Shown one piece after another: positions 46,583 to 55,959 of a DNA stretch of 64,000 nt. The stretch covers positions 310,001 to 374,000 of the forward strand of contig JBGALI010000002.1 in assembly GCA_044223975.1 (NCBI GenBank), given 5' to 3'. The notes under the pieces were generated by a model, which worked only from the letters and a program-made list of their open reading frames with translations, made no database searches and was not told the origin of the DNA. Both the position numbers and the translations under genes were made by a program. The DNA is from CAZCPB01 sp044223975 (GTDB lineage: Bacteria; Planctomycetota; Phycisphaerae; Phycisphaerales; UBA1924). Within the stretch, counting starts at the first letter, position 1. The number at the start of each line of letters is the position of its first letter.

Positions 46583-48181
46583 ATGAACCGTTCGAATTCC
46601 GGTCGCTCCTGCCGCCTGATACTCGCGTCGGCCGCCTTGGCGACGTTGCTGAGCCCCTGGTCGGCGCTGGGCGCCGGGCCCGATGCGCCGGTGTGGGTGT
46701 ACTTCACCGACAAGGGGATCGCGGACGCGGCGTCCGAGCGGGCCGCCATCGACGACCTTGCGAACACCTACAACCCCCGCGCCATCGCGCGGCGCCAGCA
46801 CCGCCGCACCGACCCGGGCCTGTTCGATGCGCGCGACCTGCCCGTCGCACCGGCGTATGTGAACGCGGTGTCGGGCACGGGCGCCAGCGTGCGCATCGCC
46901 AGTCGGTGGCTGAACGCCGTCAGCGTGAACGCCACGCCCGAGCAGGTCGCGGCGCTGCGTGCCCTGGGGTGCGTGAGCAAGGTCGAGACCGTCCGCCGTG
47001 CCGCACCGCGCGATGCGACCCTGGAAGCGCCCGTCCGCGTCGACGCCGGTTTCGCCGGGCGCGGCTTCTACGGCTACGCCGACGCCCAGCTCGCCCAGAT
47101 CAACCTCATCAACCTGCACGCCGCGGGATTCACCGGTCAGGGCGTGGTCGTCGGCATCCTCGACACAGGGTTCCGGCGCGACCACAACGCGTTCAACGAG
47201 CCCGGGCACACGGTCAACGTCGTCGCCGAGCACGACTTCATCAACAACGACGGCAACACCGGCATCGAGGCCGGAGATCCCTCGGATCAGCACTCGCACG
47301 GCACGCTGATCCTCAGCGTGATCGGCGCCTACCGGCCGGGCGAGCTGGTGGGCGGCGCGTACGACGCGTCGTTCATCCTCTGCAAGACCGAGGTCGTCCC
47401 CTCCGAAACACCCGTCGAGGAGGACTACTACGCCGCGGGTCTGGAGTTCATCGAGAGCAACGGCGGCGACATGGCCACCTCGAGCCTGGGGTACATCGAC
47501 TGGTACACCCAGGCCGACCTCGACGGCCAGACCGCCGTCACGACGATCGCCGTCAACACCGCCACCGCCAACGGCGTCTTCTGCTGCACCGCCGCGGGCA
47601 ACGAGTACCACGACGCCAACCCCGCCACCAGCCACCTCATCGCCCCTGCGGATGCGCTCAAGGTCATCACCTGCGGCGCCGCCGACAGCGCGGGGAATAT
47701 CGCCGACTTCAGCTCCGACGGCCCCACCGCCGACGGCCGGCAGAAGCCCGAGGTGCTCGCGCGCGGCGTCGGCACCTCGTGCGTCTGGCCCTACGACACG
47801 GTGAACTACGCCTCGGCCAGCGGCACGTCCCTCTCGACTCCGGTGGTCGCCAGCGCCGTCGCATGCCTCATCGGGGCCCGCCCCGGCTGGACCGTCGACC
47901 GCATGCGGAACTACCTCTTCTGGACCGCCGGCGACTACATCGCCAACGGCCAGCCCGATGCGGAGTTCGTCCGCGGCTACGGCGTCATCGACGCCAAGGC
48001 GGCCTACGACCTGGGCTGCCCGTCGGATTACAACGGCGATTCGTTCGTCAACGGGATCGACTTCGACGAGTTCGTCGACGTCTTCATCGCGGGATCTCCC
48101 GCGGCAGATTTCGACGGCAACACCTTCGTCAACGGGGACGACTTCGACGGGTTCACCGCCGCGTTCGTGGCAGGGTGCTGA
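46583..48181 (+). CDS. Secreted subtilase (S8 peptidase) with GC-type dockerin
   Basis: 532 residues. Signal peptide 1-30 (ends SALG). A propeptide-like region follows to about residue 155 (with VYFTDKG and a KVETVRR end). The S8 catalytic domain has Asp194 (GILDTGF), His239 (HSHGT), Asn340 (TAAGNE, oxyanion) and Ser416 (SGTSLSTP). The dockerin (about 479-532) has a slightly diverged first loop (DYNGDSFVNGIDFD), then DFDGNTFVNGDDFD, ending VAGC. GGAG lies six bases before ATG 46583; ATG 46577 directly follows the Shine-Dalgarno and is unlikely. Predicted extracellular or envelope-bound protease. It is the only GC-dockerin gene in this window on the plus strand. Confidence 0.93.
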   Translation: MNRSNSGRSCRLILASAALATLLSPWSALGAGPDAPVWVYFTDKGIADAASERAAIDDLANTYNPRAIARRQHRRTDPGLFDARDLPVAPAYVNAVSGTGASVRIASRWLNAVSVNATPEQVAALRALGCVSKVETVRRAAPRDATLEAPVRVDAGFAGRGFYGYADAQLAQINLINLHAAGFTGQGVVVGILDTGFRRDHNAFNEPGHTVNVVAEHDFINNDGNTGIEAGDPSDQHSHGTLILSVIGAYRPGELVGGAYDASFILCKTEVVPSETPVEEDYYAAGLEFIESNGGDMATSSLGYIDWYTQADLDGQTAVTTIAVNTATANGVFCCTAAGNEYHDANPATSHLIAPADALKVITCGAADSAGNIADFSSDGPTADGRQKPEVLARGVGTSCVWPYDTVNYASASGTSLSTPVVASAVACLIGARPGWTVDRMRNYLFWTAGDYIANGQPDAEFVRGYGVIDAKAAYDLGCPSDYNGDSFVNGIDFDEFVDVFIAGSPAADFDGNTFVNGDDFDGFTAAFVAGC

Positions 48182-48210
48182 GCCGCGGAACGTCCGTTTC
48201 GGGATATCAG

Positions 48211-48250
48211 TCCGGGAATGGGCCCGGAATACCTATCTTTATCCTAATTT
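48211..48250 (+). terminator. Probable terminator of the subtilase gene
   Basis: TCCGGG (48211-48216) and CCCGGA (48223-48228) form a six-bp stem with a six-base loop, followed by a T-rich stretch, 29 bases after the stop codon. Confidence 0.5.
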
Positions 48251-48276
48251 ATAACTATCATTAACCTACTATCGAT
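48229..48276 (+). promoter_or_regulatory. AT-rich promoter-like patch upstream of ybeY
   Basis: About 48 bases with roughly 70% A+T between the subtilase terminator and ybeY, a strong contrast to its surroundings. It contains TTTATC and TAACCT/TACTAT, which could be -35/-10 elements, but no consensus-spaced pair is clear. Confidence 0.35.
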
Positions 48277-48311
48277 CTTGGGCGATCGCCGATGAGTAGA
48301 CTGGGGACGCT

Positions 48312-48890
48312 GTGCCGTCTTCCGTTTCCAGGCTCATGGACGACCTCACCCCACATCACGGCGCACCCTCTTCCGCCCGCCCCGAGGCATCGGGCGGTGC
48401 ATGCCAGGGTCAGATTGAGGTTGAGATCGTGAACAGCACCCCCATGCACGCCGACTGGTCCACGACCGTCGGGGCCCGGGCGGTCGCGGCGATCCGCCAC
48501 CTCGGTCTGCGGGGGCAGGTGCGGGTCCGGGTGGTCGGGGACGCGGAGATGGCCGCGGCACACCTGGAATTCTGCGATGTGGAAGGGACGACCGACGTCC
48601 TGACCTTTGACATGTCCTCCGAGCGCGATGCCGACGGTCGACCGGTGCTGGATGTCGACATCCTGGCGTGCGCCGATGAGGCAGCCCGCCAGGGCGCGGC
48701 ACGCGGGCACTCGCTTGAGCGCGAGCTGCTCCTGTACATCGTGCACGGCCTGATGCACTGCCTCGGGCACGACGACCACGACGAAGCCGCCGCGGCAGCG
48801 ATGCACGCCGAAGAAGACCGGGTGCTGACCGCGATCGGTGTGGGCGCCACATACGGCGTCCCCGAGCGGGCGGGGGGGGGTGCGCCATGA
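48312..48890 (+). CDS. ybeY: Endoribonuclease YbeY (16S rRNA maturation)
   Basis: 192 residues, of which about 35-165 carry the fold. The zinc motif is HGLMHCLGHDDHD (the family pattern is H-x3-H-x4-G-x-D-H), followed by MHAEED; the TTDVLTFDMS strand is also typical. YbeY processes the 3' end of 16S rRNA and takes part in ribosome quality control. The N-terminal 35 residues are extra. GTG 48312 has GGGGA before it; ATG 48336 is an alternative. The last four bases overlap the start of the CNNM/CorC gene (ATGA), so the two form an operon, a common arrangement for ybeY. Confidence 0.93.
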   Translation: MPSSVSRLMDDLTPHHGAPSSARPEASGGACQGQIEVEIVNSTPMHADWSTTVGARAVAAIRHLGLRGQVRVRVVGDAEMAAAHLEFCDVEGTTDVLTFDMSSERDADGRPVLDVDILACADEAARQGAARGHSLERELLLYIVHGLMHCLGHDDHDEAAAAAMHAEEDRVLTAIGVGATYGVPERAGGGAP

Positions 48891-50296
48891 CTCCCTCGGG
48901 CTGGCTCTGGATCGCGCTGGCGGCGGTGGCGCTGTCTGCGATATTCTCGTCGCTGTTCCACGCGCTGCGCGAGATCTCGCGCCGGGCGCTCGAGGACCTC
49001 GCCGAGGAGCGGGCCGACGAGGGCGCGCGCCGGCGCGTGGCCCACATCCTCGAAGACTCGGAGGGTCACGCCAACGCCGTGGCCGTGCTGCGGATCGCGT
49101 CGAGCCTCACCGTCGCGGTGGCCATGGTGTTCTGGGCGCGAGGAATCTCAGCCGCGGAAACCCCCGAGTGGGCTCCCGTCGTGGCGGGGCTGCTGGCGTC
49201 GGTGCTCATCCTGTGGGTGTTCGGCGCCTCGATCCCGCACGCGATCGCCAAGCACGCCGGGCCCGAGACGGTGTACGCCTGGTCGCGCACGCTGCGGGCC
49301 GCGTACTTTGCCGCGGCGCCCTTCAACGTGGTCGCCAGCGTGGCCGACGAGATCGTGCGCCGCCTGAGCGGCAGGCCGCGCGAGGCCGCGAGCCAGGAGC
49401 TCGAGGCCGAATTGCTGAGCGTGGTCGAGGAGGGTCAGGAGGGCGGCCAGTTCGACGAGCTGGAGCGGCGCATGATCGAGGCGATCGTGCGCTTCAAGGA
49501 GAAGACCGTCCAGCAGATCATGACGCCGCGCACCGAGATGAAGGCCCTGGAGCTGACCAACAACCTGGGCGAGGTGACGCGGTCGGTCAAGCGGATCGGG
49601 CACAGCCGCATCCCCGTCTTCGAGGGCAGCCGCGACAAGATCGTGGGCGTCTTCTACGTCAAGGACCTCATGCTGTGGCTGGCGGGCGAGGCGGGCAAGG
49701 GCAAGGGCTTTGACTTCAAGAGCATCCTGCGCCCCGCGCTGTTCGTCCCCGAGAGCAAAACGATCCGCGAGCTGCTCACCGAGCTGCTCGAGAAGAAGGT
49801 GCACCTGGCCATGGTCGCCGACGAGTACGGCGGCACGGCGGGGCTGGTCACCATCGAGGACATCCTCGAGGAGATCGTCGGCGAAATCCAGGACGAGTAC
49901 GAGCTCACCACCGAAGAGGTCCCCGAGGTCCGCGTGCTTCCCGATTCGCGCGGCGCCGAGATCGACGCCCGCGCGTACATCCAGCGCGCCAACGACGAGC
50001 TTGCCGCGGCAGGGATCGAGATCCCCGCCAGCGAGGATTACGACACCGTCGGCGGCTTCGTGATCGTCACGCTCGGCCGGATCCCCGCGGCTGGCGAATC
50101 GGCCCGCGTCGGCGACCTGCTCGTCACCGTGCTCGACGCCGAGCCCACGCGCGTCAAGCGCGTCCGCGTGGAAAAGGCGACCGACGACGCCGAGCCCGCG
50201 CGCACGCCCGAGCCCGACGCCGACGAACCGGCGCCGCTGGAGCCGCAGGTGCGGGTGAGTTCGCACACCCCGAGCCGCGCGGCAAGCGAAAACTAG
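48887..50296 (+). CDS. CNNM/CorC-like membrane protein (hemolysin-family) with CBS pair
   Basis: 469 residues. The N-terminal CNNM/DUF21 transmembrane domain covers about 1-150. A CBS pair follows at about 205-335 (VQQIMTPRTEMKAL, RIPVFEGSRDKIVGV, LAMVADEYGGTAGLVTIEDILEEIVGEI). A CorC/HlyC-type domain (about 355-425, AEIDARAYIQRAND, DYDTVGGFVI) and a disordered acidic tail complete the protein. Members act in Mg/Co efflux or membrane ion homeostasis. Coupled to ybeY by a four-base overlap. Its stop codon overlaps that of the convergent glycosyltransferase gene. Confidence 0.9.
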   Translation: MTPSGWLWIALAAVALSAIFSSLFHALREISRRALEDLAEERADEGARRRVAHILEDSEGHANAVAVLRIASSLTVAVAMVFWARGISAAETPEWAPVVAGLLASVLILWVFGASIPHAIAKHAGPETVYAWSRTLRAAYFAAAPFNVVASVADEIVRRLSGRPREAASQELEAELLSVVEEGQEGGQFDELERRMIEAIVRFKEKTVQQIMTPRTEMKALELTNNLGEVTRSVKRIGHSRIPVFEGSRDKIVGVFYVKDLMLWLAGEAGKGKGFDFKSILRPALFVPESKTIRELLTELLEKKVHLAMVADEYGGTAGLVTIEDILEEIVGEIQDEYELTTEEVPEVRVLPDSRGAEIDARAYIQRANDELAAAGIEIPASEDYDTVGGFVIVTLGRIPAAGESARVGDLLVTVLDAEPTRVKRVRVEKATDDAEPARTPEPDADEPAPLEPQVRVSSHTPSRAASEN

Positions 50297-51552
50297 CCGG
50301 CGGCCCCGACGCTCTCCGGTTTGCGTGCCGTTTCCGCAGCTTCCCCGGCCCGCGCTTCGACGAACGCGCCCGCCAACACCCGCGGGACACCGATCCCCGC
50401 CCGGTGCTCGCGCCACGCCTGGGCATGCACATTCCAGAAATGCTCGAACGATCGCTCGATCGACAGGGACTGCATGCCCAGATGCGCGTCGGCGCCCATG
50501 GCGCGGCGGCGCTCCGGGTCGCACACCAGCTCGACGATCCGATCGGCCCAGCGCCCGGGGTCGCTTGCCGGGAGCACGAACCCGGTGTGTCCGTCGCGCA
50601 CAACCTCCTTCGGTCCTCCCCGGTCGCTCACGAGCACCGGCAACCCCGAGGCCTGCGCCTCCATCACCACCTGTCCCAGCGTGTCGGTGACGGACGGGAA
50701 CACGAAAAGGTCGCTGGAGGCGTACAGGGCCGCAAGCTCCGCGCCGTGCCGGAACCCAAGGAAACTCGCGCCCATTCCCTCAAACTCCCGCTCCATGGCC
50801 GCGCGGTGCGGGCCGTCGCCGATGATCACCAGCTCCGTGCGCGGATCGCCGGGTCCCAATCGCGACCGCACCTGCTTCCAGACCGATGCCAGAAGAGCCG
50901 GGTTCTTTTCAACGCTCAGTCTCCCGACGTACAGCACCTTCACGATCGTCGGGTCCGCGCCAAGCGTCGCCCAGACCGCGGGATCGCGCTGGGGCGCATA
51001 GAACATCGCGGTGTCGACGCCGGGCGTGAGGGCCACGATCCGCTCGCGCGCCACTCCACACGCCGCGAGCGACCGCGCGTAGTCCTCGCTCCGCGTGAAG
51101 ATCCGCCTGAACGGCGCGTAGAACGCCCGCGCCACCGCCGCGGTGATCCACGTGAGCGCGCGGTCGTCAAAGAGATGATCCACGTACGCCGGGAAGTCCG
51201 TGTGGTACACGCCCAGCACCGGCACCTTCAGCATCCGTGCCGCGAGCAGCCCGACCATCCCGACCGGCCCGGGCGTTGAGATGTGGATCACTTCTGGCGG
51301 GTAGCGTCTCACGTGGCGAAGCATCGCCCCAAGCCGCGGCAGCACCACCTCGAGGTTTTCGTACCTGGGGACCTTCATCGCGCAGCGCGGCACGAAGTTG
51401 AAGATGTTCGGCCACGCGGGCGTCTGGAATCTCGTGCTCGTGACGACGTGCAAGTCGCGCCCGGTGCGGCCTGCCGCGCCCGCGATGTTCTGGACGAAAC
51501 GGCTCACGCCGTTGACGTCGCCGAGGGTGTCGGTAAAGAGTGTGACGCGCAT
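50293..51552 (-). CDS. GT4-type glycosyltransferase
   Basis: 419 residues with two Rossmann domains. The N-terminal half has TDTLGDVNGVSRFVQ and VIHISTPGPVGMVG. The C-terminal half has VGRLSVEKN, IGDGPHRAAME, the acceptor-like SDLFVFPSVTDTLGQVVMEAQASGLPV segment (EX7E region) and DRGGPKEVV. This is the GT4 pattern of enzymes transferring a sugar from a nucleotide donor to a lipid or glycan acceptor, such as alpha-mannosyltransferases for glycolipids. The substrate is not evident. ATG 51552 is chosen. The gene lies 37 bases downstream of the gene for the secreted helical protein on the same strand. Confidence 0.9.
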   Translation of the reverse strand: MRVTLFTDTLGDVNGVSRFVQNIAGAAGRTGRDLHVVTSTRFQTPAWPNIFNFVPRCAMKVPRYENLEVVLPRLGAMLRHVRRYPPEVIHISTPGPVGMVGLLAARMLKVPVLGVYHTDFPAYVDHLFDDRALTWITAAVARAFYAPFRRIFTRSEDYARSLAACGVARERIVALTPGVDTAMFYAPQRDPAVWATLGADPTIVKVLYVGRLSVEKNPALLASVWKQVRSRLGPGDPRTELVIIGDGPHRAAMEREFEGMGASFLGFRHGAELAALYASSDLFVFPSVTDTLGQVVMEAQASGLPVLVSDRGGPKEVVRDGHTGFVLPASDPGRWADRIVELVCDPERRRAMGADAHLGMQSLSIERSFEHFWNVHAQAWREHRAGIGVPRVLAGAFVEARAGEAAETARKPESVGAAG

Positions 51553-51589
51553 GGCCGCTCGCGTGAACGGTACCACGCCCGGTCCGCCG

Positions 51590-52498
51590 TCACTTGGCGG
51601 GCGCGGCTTCGAGCAGTTCCTTCGCGATTTGCAGCCGCTGCTCTGGGTTCAGCTCCGCGAACGCCCTGAGCACCGCGGCACGGCGCTGCTCAGGCGTGGG
51701 CTTGCCCAGCGTTTCGATGTACTGATCCGCGAAGATCTTCCTGACCTTGGCGTCCTGTTCGGGCGAGAGGTCGAGGCGCTGCGAGAGGTCCTTGAACGCC
51801 GACTCGCGTGCCGCGATCTGGCGGTCGAAGGACCGCTTCACTTCCTGACCGGCGGCGACCAGCGTGACCTTTACGGTTGCCCGGCGCCGGGGCCCCTCCG
51901 CACCCCCGGCGCCGGGACCATCGCCCGACTCAGACTTGCTCTCATCGGCGTTCATCGCCTCGGTGATCGCCGCGTCCCAGTATTCCTTCAGCAGCCCGTC
52001 GAACCGGGCCTTCTGCTCGGCGCTCAACACCCGCCCGATCTCCACCTGCAGCCCGCCCTTGTCGCGCAAAGGCCGGAGCTTCTCGACGAGCTCGCGCAGC
52101 ACCGCGATGTACGCCTCACGCGGCCCGCCCTTGCTGGTCTCCAGCCTGATCAGCAGGCCCAGGTTGTCAGCGACGATCGCGTCCAGGCGCGCCGCGTGGG
52201 CCGTGAGGATCGCGTCGGCCTTGGCCCTCGTCGTGGTATCAAGGTCCAGGAGTGCCAGCGCCGCCTCCTCGGCCGTCGTGTCCAGCGGTCGGAGCTTGCC
52301 CTCGTAGTCCTTGCTGACCAGCGACTTGCCCGCGGCACCCTCGTGAACCTTCGGTCCCGCGAGGACCGCGGGGTCGGCGGGACCCGCGTCAGCCCGGGAG
52401 GCAGGCTCGGAAGCCGGCTCGGCCTGGCGCGCAGGTGCAACGCCTGGTGCGCCGACAAGGGCACACGCGATCACCGCAGTTGCGAATCCAGGGTGCAT
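51590..52498 (-). CDS. Secreted helical protein with LSxEQ motifs, function unknown
   Basis: 302 residues. Signal peptide 1-24 or so (ends APARQ). The rest is charged and helical. Two segments resemble the LTxxQ/LSxEQ motif of Spy/CpxP-type periplasmic proteins (VLSAEQKARFDGLLKEY at about 160-176 and DLSPEQDAKVRKIFADQY at about 238-255), with a Glu/Ser/Gly-rich spacer between. A periplasmic sensor or chaperone is possible, but the similarity is local and weak. ATG 52498 opens the signal peptide. Confidence 0.55.
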   Translation of the reverse strand: MHPGFATAVIACALVGAPGVAPARQAEPASEPASRADAGPADPAVLAGPKVHEGAAGKSLVSKDYEGKLRPLDTTAEEAALALLDLDTTTRAKADAILTAHAARLDAIVADNLGLLIRLETSKGGPREAYIAVLRELVEKLRPLRDKGGLQVEIGRVLSAEQKARFDGLLKEYWDAAITEAMNADESKSESGDGPGAGGAEGPRRRATVKVTLVAAGQEVKRSFDRQIAARESAFKDLSQRLDLSPEQDAKVRKIFADQYIETLGKPTPEQRRAAVLRAFAELNPEQRLQIAKELLEAAPAK

Positions 52499-52668
52499 GT
52501 TCACGAACGCATCTCTCAAGTGGCGGGCAGAACGCCGCCACGCCCAGGAAATCGCACAACGCCGCTCTCCGGTGCCCATTGCATCGAATCGGAGATCGGC
52601 GTTTGTTCGCAATCCGCGGGTCGATCTCTCGGTGGTTCAGGCCCGTTTACAGCCGCTATCCTGCCGCC

Positions 52669-53244
52669 ATGCCCACCGCGACGACCTCCACACCTGCCGT
52701 AGACCGCGCCGCCCTCGCCAAGGCGATCGCCGACACCGCGCTGCTCCGCGGCAACTTCACGCTGCGGTCCGGCCGCACCAGCACCTACTACCTTGACAAG
52801 TACCTCTTCTCGACCCGCCCCGAGGTCCTCCGCCACCTGGGCGTGCTCTTTGCCGAAGAGATCGGCTCGCTAGAGCGGGAGCGCGGCATCAAAATCACCC
52901 GTCTCGCGGGCGCCGAGCTTGGCGGCATCCCCCTGGTCACCGCCGCCAGCCTCCAGACCGGCCTGCCGTGCATCTTCGTCCGCAACAGCCGCAAGGAATA
53001 CGGCACCGCCAAGCAGCTCGAAGGGACGCTGAACCGCGGCGACCCGATCGTGATGCTCGAAGACGTCGCGACCACCGGCGGCCAGGCGATCGAGGCTGTC
53101 AACGTGCTGCGCGAGGTCGGAGCCAACGTGCTCGCGGTCATCGCGACCATCGACCGCCAGGAAGGCGCGCGCGAGAACGTGGCGAAGGCGGGCCTTGAGT
53201 TCCGGGCGCTGTTCACCAAGCGCGAGCTGGGGATTACGGATTGA
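52669..53244 (+). CDS. pyrE: Orotate phosphoribosyltransferase
   Basis: 191 residues. The family segments are FTLRSGRTSTYYLDKY (orotate side), RKEYGTAKQLEG (the K-H-loop equivalent) and the PRPP-binding motif VMLEDVATTGGQA (128-140). It converts orotate and PRPP to OMP in de novo pyrimidine synthesis in the cytoplasm. The start is ATG 52669. It is followed after 139 bases by pdxA. Confidence 0.95.
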   Translation: MPTATTSTPAVDRAALAKAIADTALLRGNFTLRSGRTSTYYLDKYLFSTRPEVLRHLGVLFAEEIGSLERERGIKITRLAGAELGGIPLVTAASLQTGLPCIFVRNSRKEYGTAKQLEGTLNRGDPIVMLEDVATTGGQAIEAVNVLREVGANVLAVIATIDRQEGARENVAKAGLEFRALFTKRELGITD

Positions 53245-53383
53245 GTTGCTTGGCGGGTTGCGTGATCAATTCGCAAGGACCGGAGTGTGCGTTCCTTCCA
53301 ACCTCTGGTCCTCGCCCGGAGGGCGCCCGCCCGTTGCCAGTGTTCTGGCATCACCACCCTGCTCCCCCTCTCTACCATCCCCC

Positions 53384-54472
53384 GTGCCCGAACCGCGCGC
53401 CACCTCCGCACCACGCCGACCCGTGCTGGCGATCAGCATGGGCGACCCCGGCGGCATCGGGGCCGAGGTGATCGTCAAGGCGCTCGCCGACCCCGCGCTG
53501 CGGCGGCGGGCGCACGTGCGGATCTACGGCGTCGAGCCCTGCCTGCGTGCCGCGGCTGACAAGGCGCGAATTGAACCATTCTGGTGGCGCGTCGATGGTG
53601 CCGCGGCACCCGCGATCCTTGAGACGACGCTCGTGCACGACGTGGTCGTCGTCGACGCCGGCGGCACCGCCACCGACTGGCCCGCGCTCTCGACCCGCCG
53701 CGGCGGGGCGTTCTCGTTCCGCTTCGTCGAGAGCGCCATCGCCGACGCGCGCCGGCCCCGCGCCGACCCGCTCCGCGCCGATGCCATCGTCACCGCGCCG
53801 ATCAGCAAGCACTCCTGGGCCCTGGCGGGGCACGACAACTACCCGGGACACACTGAGCTTTTGGGCGTTCGCTTCAACACGCCGCGCGTGGGCATGTTCT
53901 TCCACGCCCCCGCCCGCGGCGACTGGCCGGCGTTCAACGTGATCCTCGCGACGGTGCACTTGCCGCTGATGGACGTGAGGAACGTGCTGACGATCGGGCA
54001 GGTCTTCGACTCGATCGATCTGGGCAACGACGCCTGCCGCGAACTGGGGATCGATCACCCGCGCATCGGCGTCGCGGGCCTGAACCCGCACGCGGGCGAG
54101 GCCGGGCTCATGGGCGATGAAGAAACGCGCCTCATCGAGCCGGCGATCCGTGCCGCGGTTGAGGCGGGCATCGATGCCCGCGGCCCCTTCCCCGGCGACA
54201 CCATCTTCAACACGCTGGTCTCGGGCGGTCTGGACCTGGTCGTCGCGATGTACCACGACCAGGGCCTCATACCCGTCAAGCTCCTGGCCCGCGAGCGCGC
54301 CGTGAACGTGACCGTCGGCCTGCCCACCGTCCGCACCAGCCCCGACCACGGCACGGCGTTCGACATCGCCGGCAAGAACGCCGCCGACCCGGGCAGCATG
54401 AAATCCGCCATCACGCTGGCGATCGACATGGCCGAGCGGCGGGCAAGCCGCCCGGCAGGGAAAGCGGGCTGA
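53384..54472 (+). CDS. pdxA: 4-hydroxythreonine-4-phosphate dehydrogenase
   Basis: 362 residues. The signature segments are SMGDPGGIGAEV, TAPISKHSW, GHTELLG (as YPGHTELLG), GLNPHAGEAG and MYHDQGLIPVKLL, with the metal-binding histidines in GHTE, HLPL and YHDQG. It oxidises 4-phosphohydroxy-L-threonine with NAD in pyridoxal phosphate synthesis. GTG 53384 is the start that gives the family N terminus; no clear Shine-Dalgarno. The length is a little above the family norm of about 330. Confidence 0.95.
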   Translation: MPEPRATSAPRRPVLAISMGDPGGIGAEVIVKALADPALRRRAHVRIYGVEPCLRAAADKARIEPFWWRVDGAAAPAILETTLVHDVVVVDAGGTATDWPALSTRRGGAFSFRFVESAIADARRPRADPLRADAIVTAPISKHSWALAGHDNYPGHTELLGVRFNTPRVGMFFHAPARGDWPAFNVILATVHLPLMDVRNVLTIGQVFDSIDLGNDACRELGIDHPRIGVAGLNPHAGEAGLMGDEETRLIEPAIRAAVEAGIDARGPFPGDTIFNTLVSGGLDLVVAMYHDQGLIPVKLLARERAVNVTVGLPTVRTSPDHGTAFDIAGKNAADPGSMKSAITLAIDMAERRASRPAGKAG

Positions 54473-54526
54473 TCCGGCCTTCCAAGTCGTGAAAACCGCG
54501 GCAGGAAACATCCGTATAATTCATCG

Positions 54527-54826
54527 ATGTTCCGCGTGACCACCATCCGCGAGCACGCCAGCCGCGCCGGTAACGTGTTTACCGCGACGAGGCGCACCAT
54601 CCCCGGGCCGATCGGCCTGCTGGTGCAACTGGTCCTTTTCATTCTTCTTGTCGTAGTGGTCGTGCTGGTCGCGCTCCCGGTGCTGGTGCTGGGCGGCGTG
54701 TTCCTGGTGGGCGGCCTGCTCTACGCCGGCGCCCGCGGCCTGCTGCAATCACCGCGGATGCGGATCCGCGACGACGGCCGTCGAAACGTGCGCGTGATCG
54801 AATCGTCCGCGTCCGACGTCGTCTAA
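54527..54826 (+). CDS. Small membrane protein, function unknown
   Basis: 99 residues with one long hydrophobic segment, probably two close helices (about 28-72), and a basic C-terminal tail. I do not recognise the family. ATG 54527 has no strong Shine-Dalgarno. It is downstream of pdxA by 54 bases and could be co-transcribed. Confidence 0.55.
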   Translation: MFRVTTIREHASRAGNVFTATRRTIPGPIGLLVQLVLFILLVVVVVLVALPVLVLGGVFLVGGLLYAGARGLLQSPRMRIRDDGRRNVRVIESSASDVV

Positions 54827-54929
54827 TACCAATTCCCATTGAATCGGTGCGCGTTCTCCGCTCCCTCTGGGAGGGGGGAGTCGCGGGCGCGAGATACGCT
54901 GCGGATTCGTAAGACCCCGCTTCTCGGGA

Positions 54930-55949
54930 TCACTCAAACGACGCGAGTTCCCGGCTCCACCACTCCTGCGCCCGGCGCGTGAGTGCACCAACCTCCCCGC
55001 CCCCGATCGCCTCGCGCTCCACCTTCACCACCGGCAGCACGCCCCACGACGAGTTGGTCAGGAACACCTCGTCGGCCCCGAGCACGTCGTGGATCGAGAG
55101 CATCCGCCGCTCGATGCGCACGCCGTTGTCGGCCGCGTGGCGCACCAGGATCGCGCGCGTGACGCCGGGCAGGACGGGACTTGGCATCACCATGCTCGAC
55201 ACCTCGACAGGCTCGGCCTTGGACTTGGATCCGGCTTTCGCGGCCCGCGTGCCCGCGGGCGCGGCCTTGTGAGTGCCCGGACCCGTCCCGCTCTCCTTCC
55301 CGACTTCCTTCTCTTCCCCGCGCGCGATCGGCGTCATGAGCACGCCGTCCTTCACCACAAAGGCGTTGCTCACGCAGCCGCCGGCGAGGTGGTTGGTGAC
55401 CTGGAAGACCAGCGCCTCGCCCGCCTGCTTTGCCGCGGCACGCTGCAGCTCGCGCAGCCTCGACCAGTAGTTCAGCGTCTTGTGCCCCGCGAACGGGTCG
55501 AGCGGGTTGAGCTTCATGTCCGCGAGCGTCACGCTCACTCCGCGCTCCATCATCTCGGCGGGGTACGCGGTAGCGGGCTGGGCGTGGATGAGGATCGTGG
55601 GGTCGCGGGCGGCGCCGCTCGTTCGCGAGAGCATGTTGAGGTCGCCCCCGGTAATGGTGAGTCGCACGCGGGCCCGCGCATCCTCGCGCATCAGGCCGGA
55701 TCGCTTCACCGTCTCGAGCACGGCCTCCGAGAGGGCGTCCTCCCGGAGCGAGTCCGACAGGCCAAGCTCTGCCGCTGAGTGCGCCAGGCGCGTCATGTGC
55801 TCGCCCAGGCCGATGACGGCGGGCCCGTCCTTGCCCTTGACCGCCAGCATGGTCTCAAAGAGACCGACGCCGTGCTGCAGCCCCGCGTCGAACGCCGAGA
55901 CTTTGGCCGCGTCGAGTTCGACGAACTTGCCGTTAAGGAAGACGCTCAT
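54930..55949 (-). CDS. Class IV aminotransferase (branched-chain / D-alanine / ADC lyase type)
   Basis: 339 residues. Starts VFLNGKFVELD and GLQHGVGLFETM, with the PLP lysine Lys157 in GHKTLNYW, and the later LPGVTRAIL and DEVFLTNSS motifs. The family normally has about 280-290 residues; the excess is a low-complexity Lys/Gly/Ala/Thr insert at about 211-250, between TPIAR and the MPSPVLPG segment. The substrate (branched-chain amino acid, D-alanine, or aminodeoxychorismate) cannot be decided. It starts ten bases after the response regulator gene, so it belongs to the kinase/regulator operon. Confidence 0.85.
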   Translation of the reverse strand: MSVFLNGKFVELDAAKVSAFDAGLQHGVGLFETMLAVKGKDGPAVIGLGEHMTRLAHSAAELGLSDSLREDALSEAVLETVKRSGLMREDARARVRLTITGGDLNMLSRTSGAARDPTILIHAQPATAYPAEMMERGVSVTLADMKLNPLDPFAGHKTLNYWSRLRELQRAAAKQAGEALVFQVTNHLAGGCVSNAFVVKDGVLMTPIARGEEKEVGKESGTGPGTHKAAPAGTRAAKAGSKSKAEPVEVSSMVMPSPVLPGVTRAILVRHAADNGVRIERRMLSIHDVLGADEVFLTNSSWGVLPVVKVEREAIGGGEVGALTRRAQEWWSRELASFE

Positions 55950-55959
55950 AGGGGCAAGG

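Noticed and set aside
46298..47635. 446-residue N-terminal extension of the hybrid histidine kinase
   Set aside because: It runs antisense through the subtilase gene; a Shine-Dalgarno and transmembrane start fit 46297.
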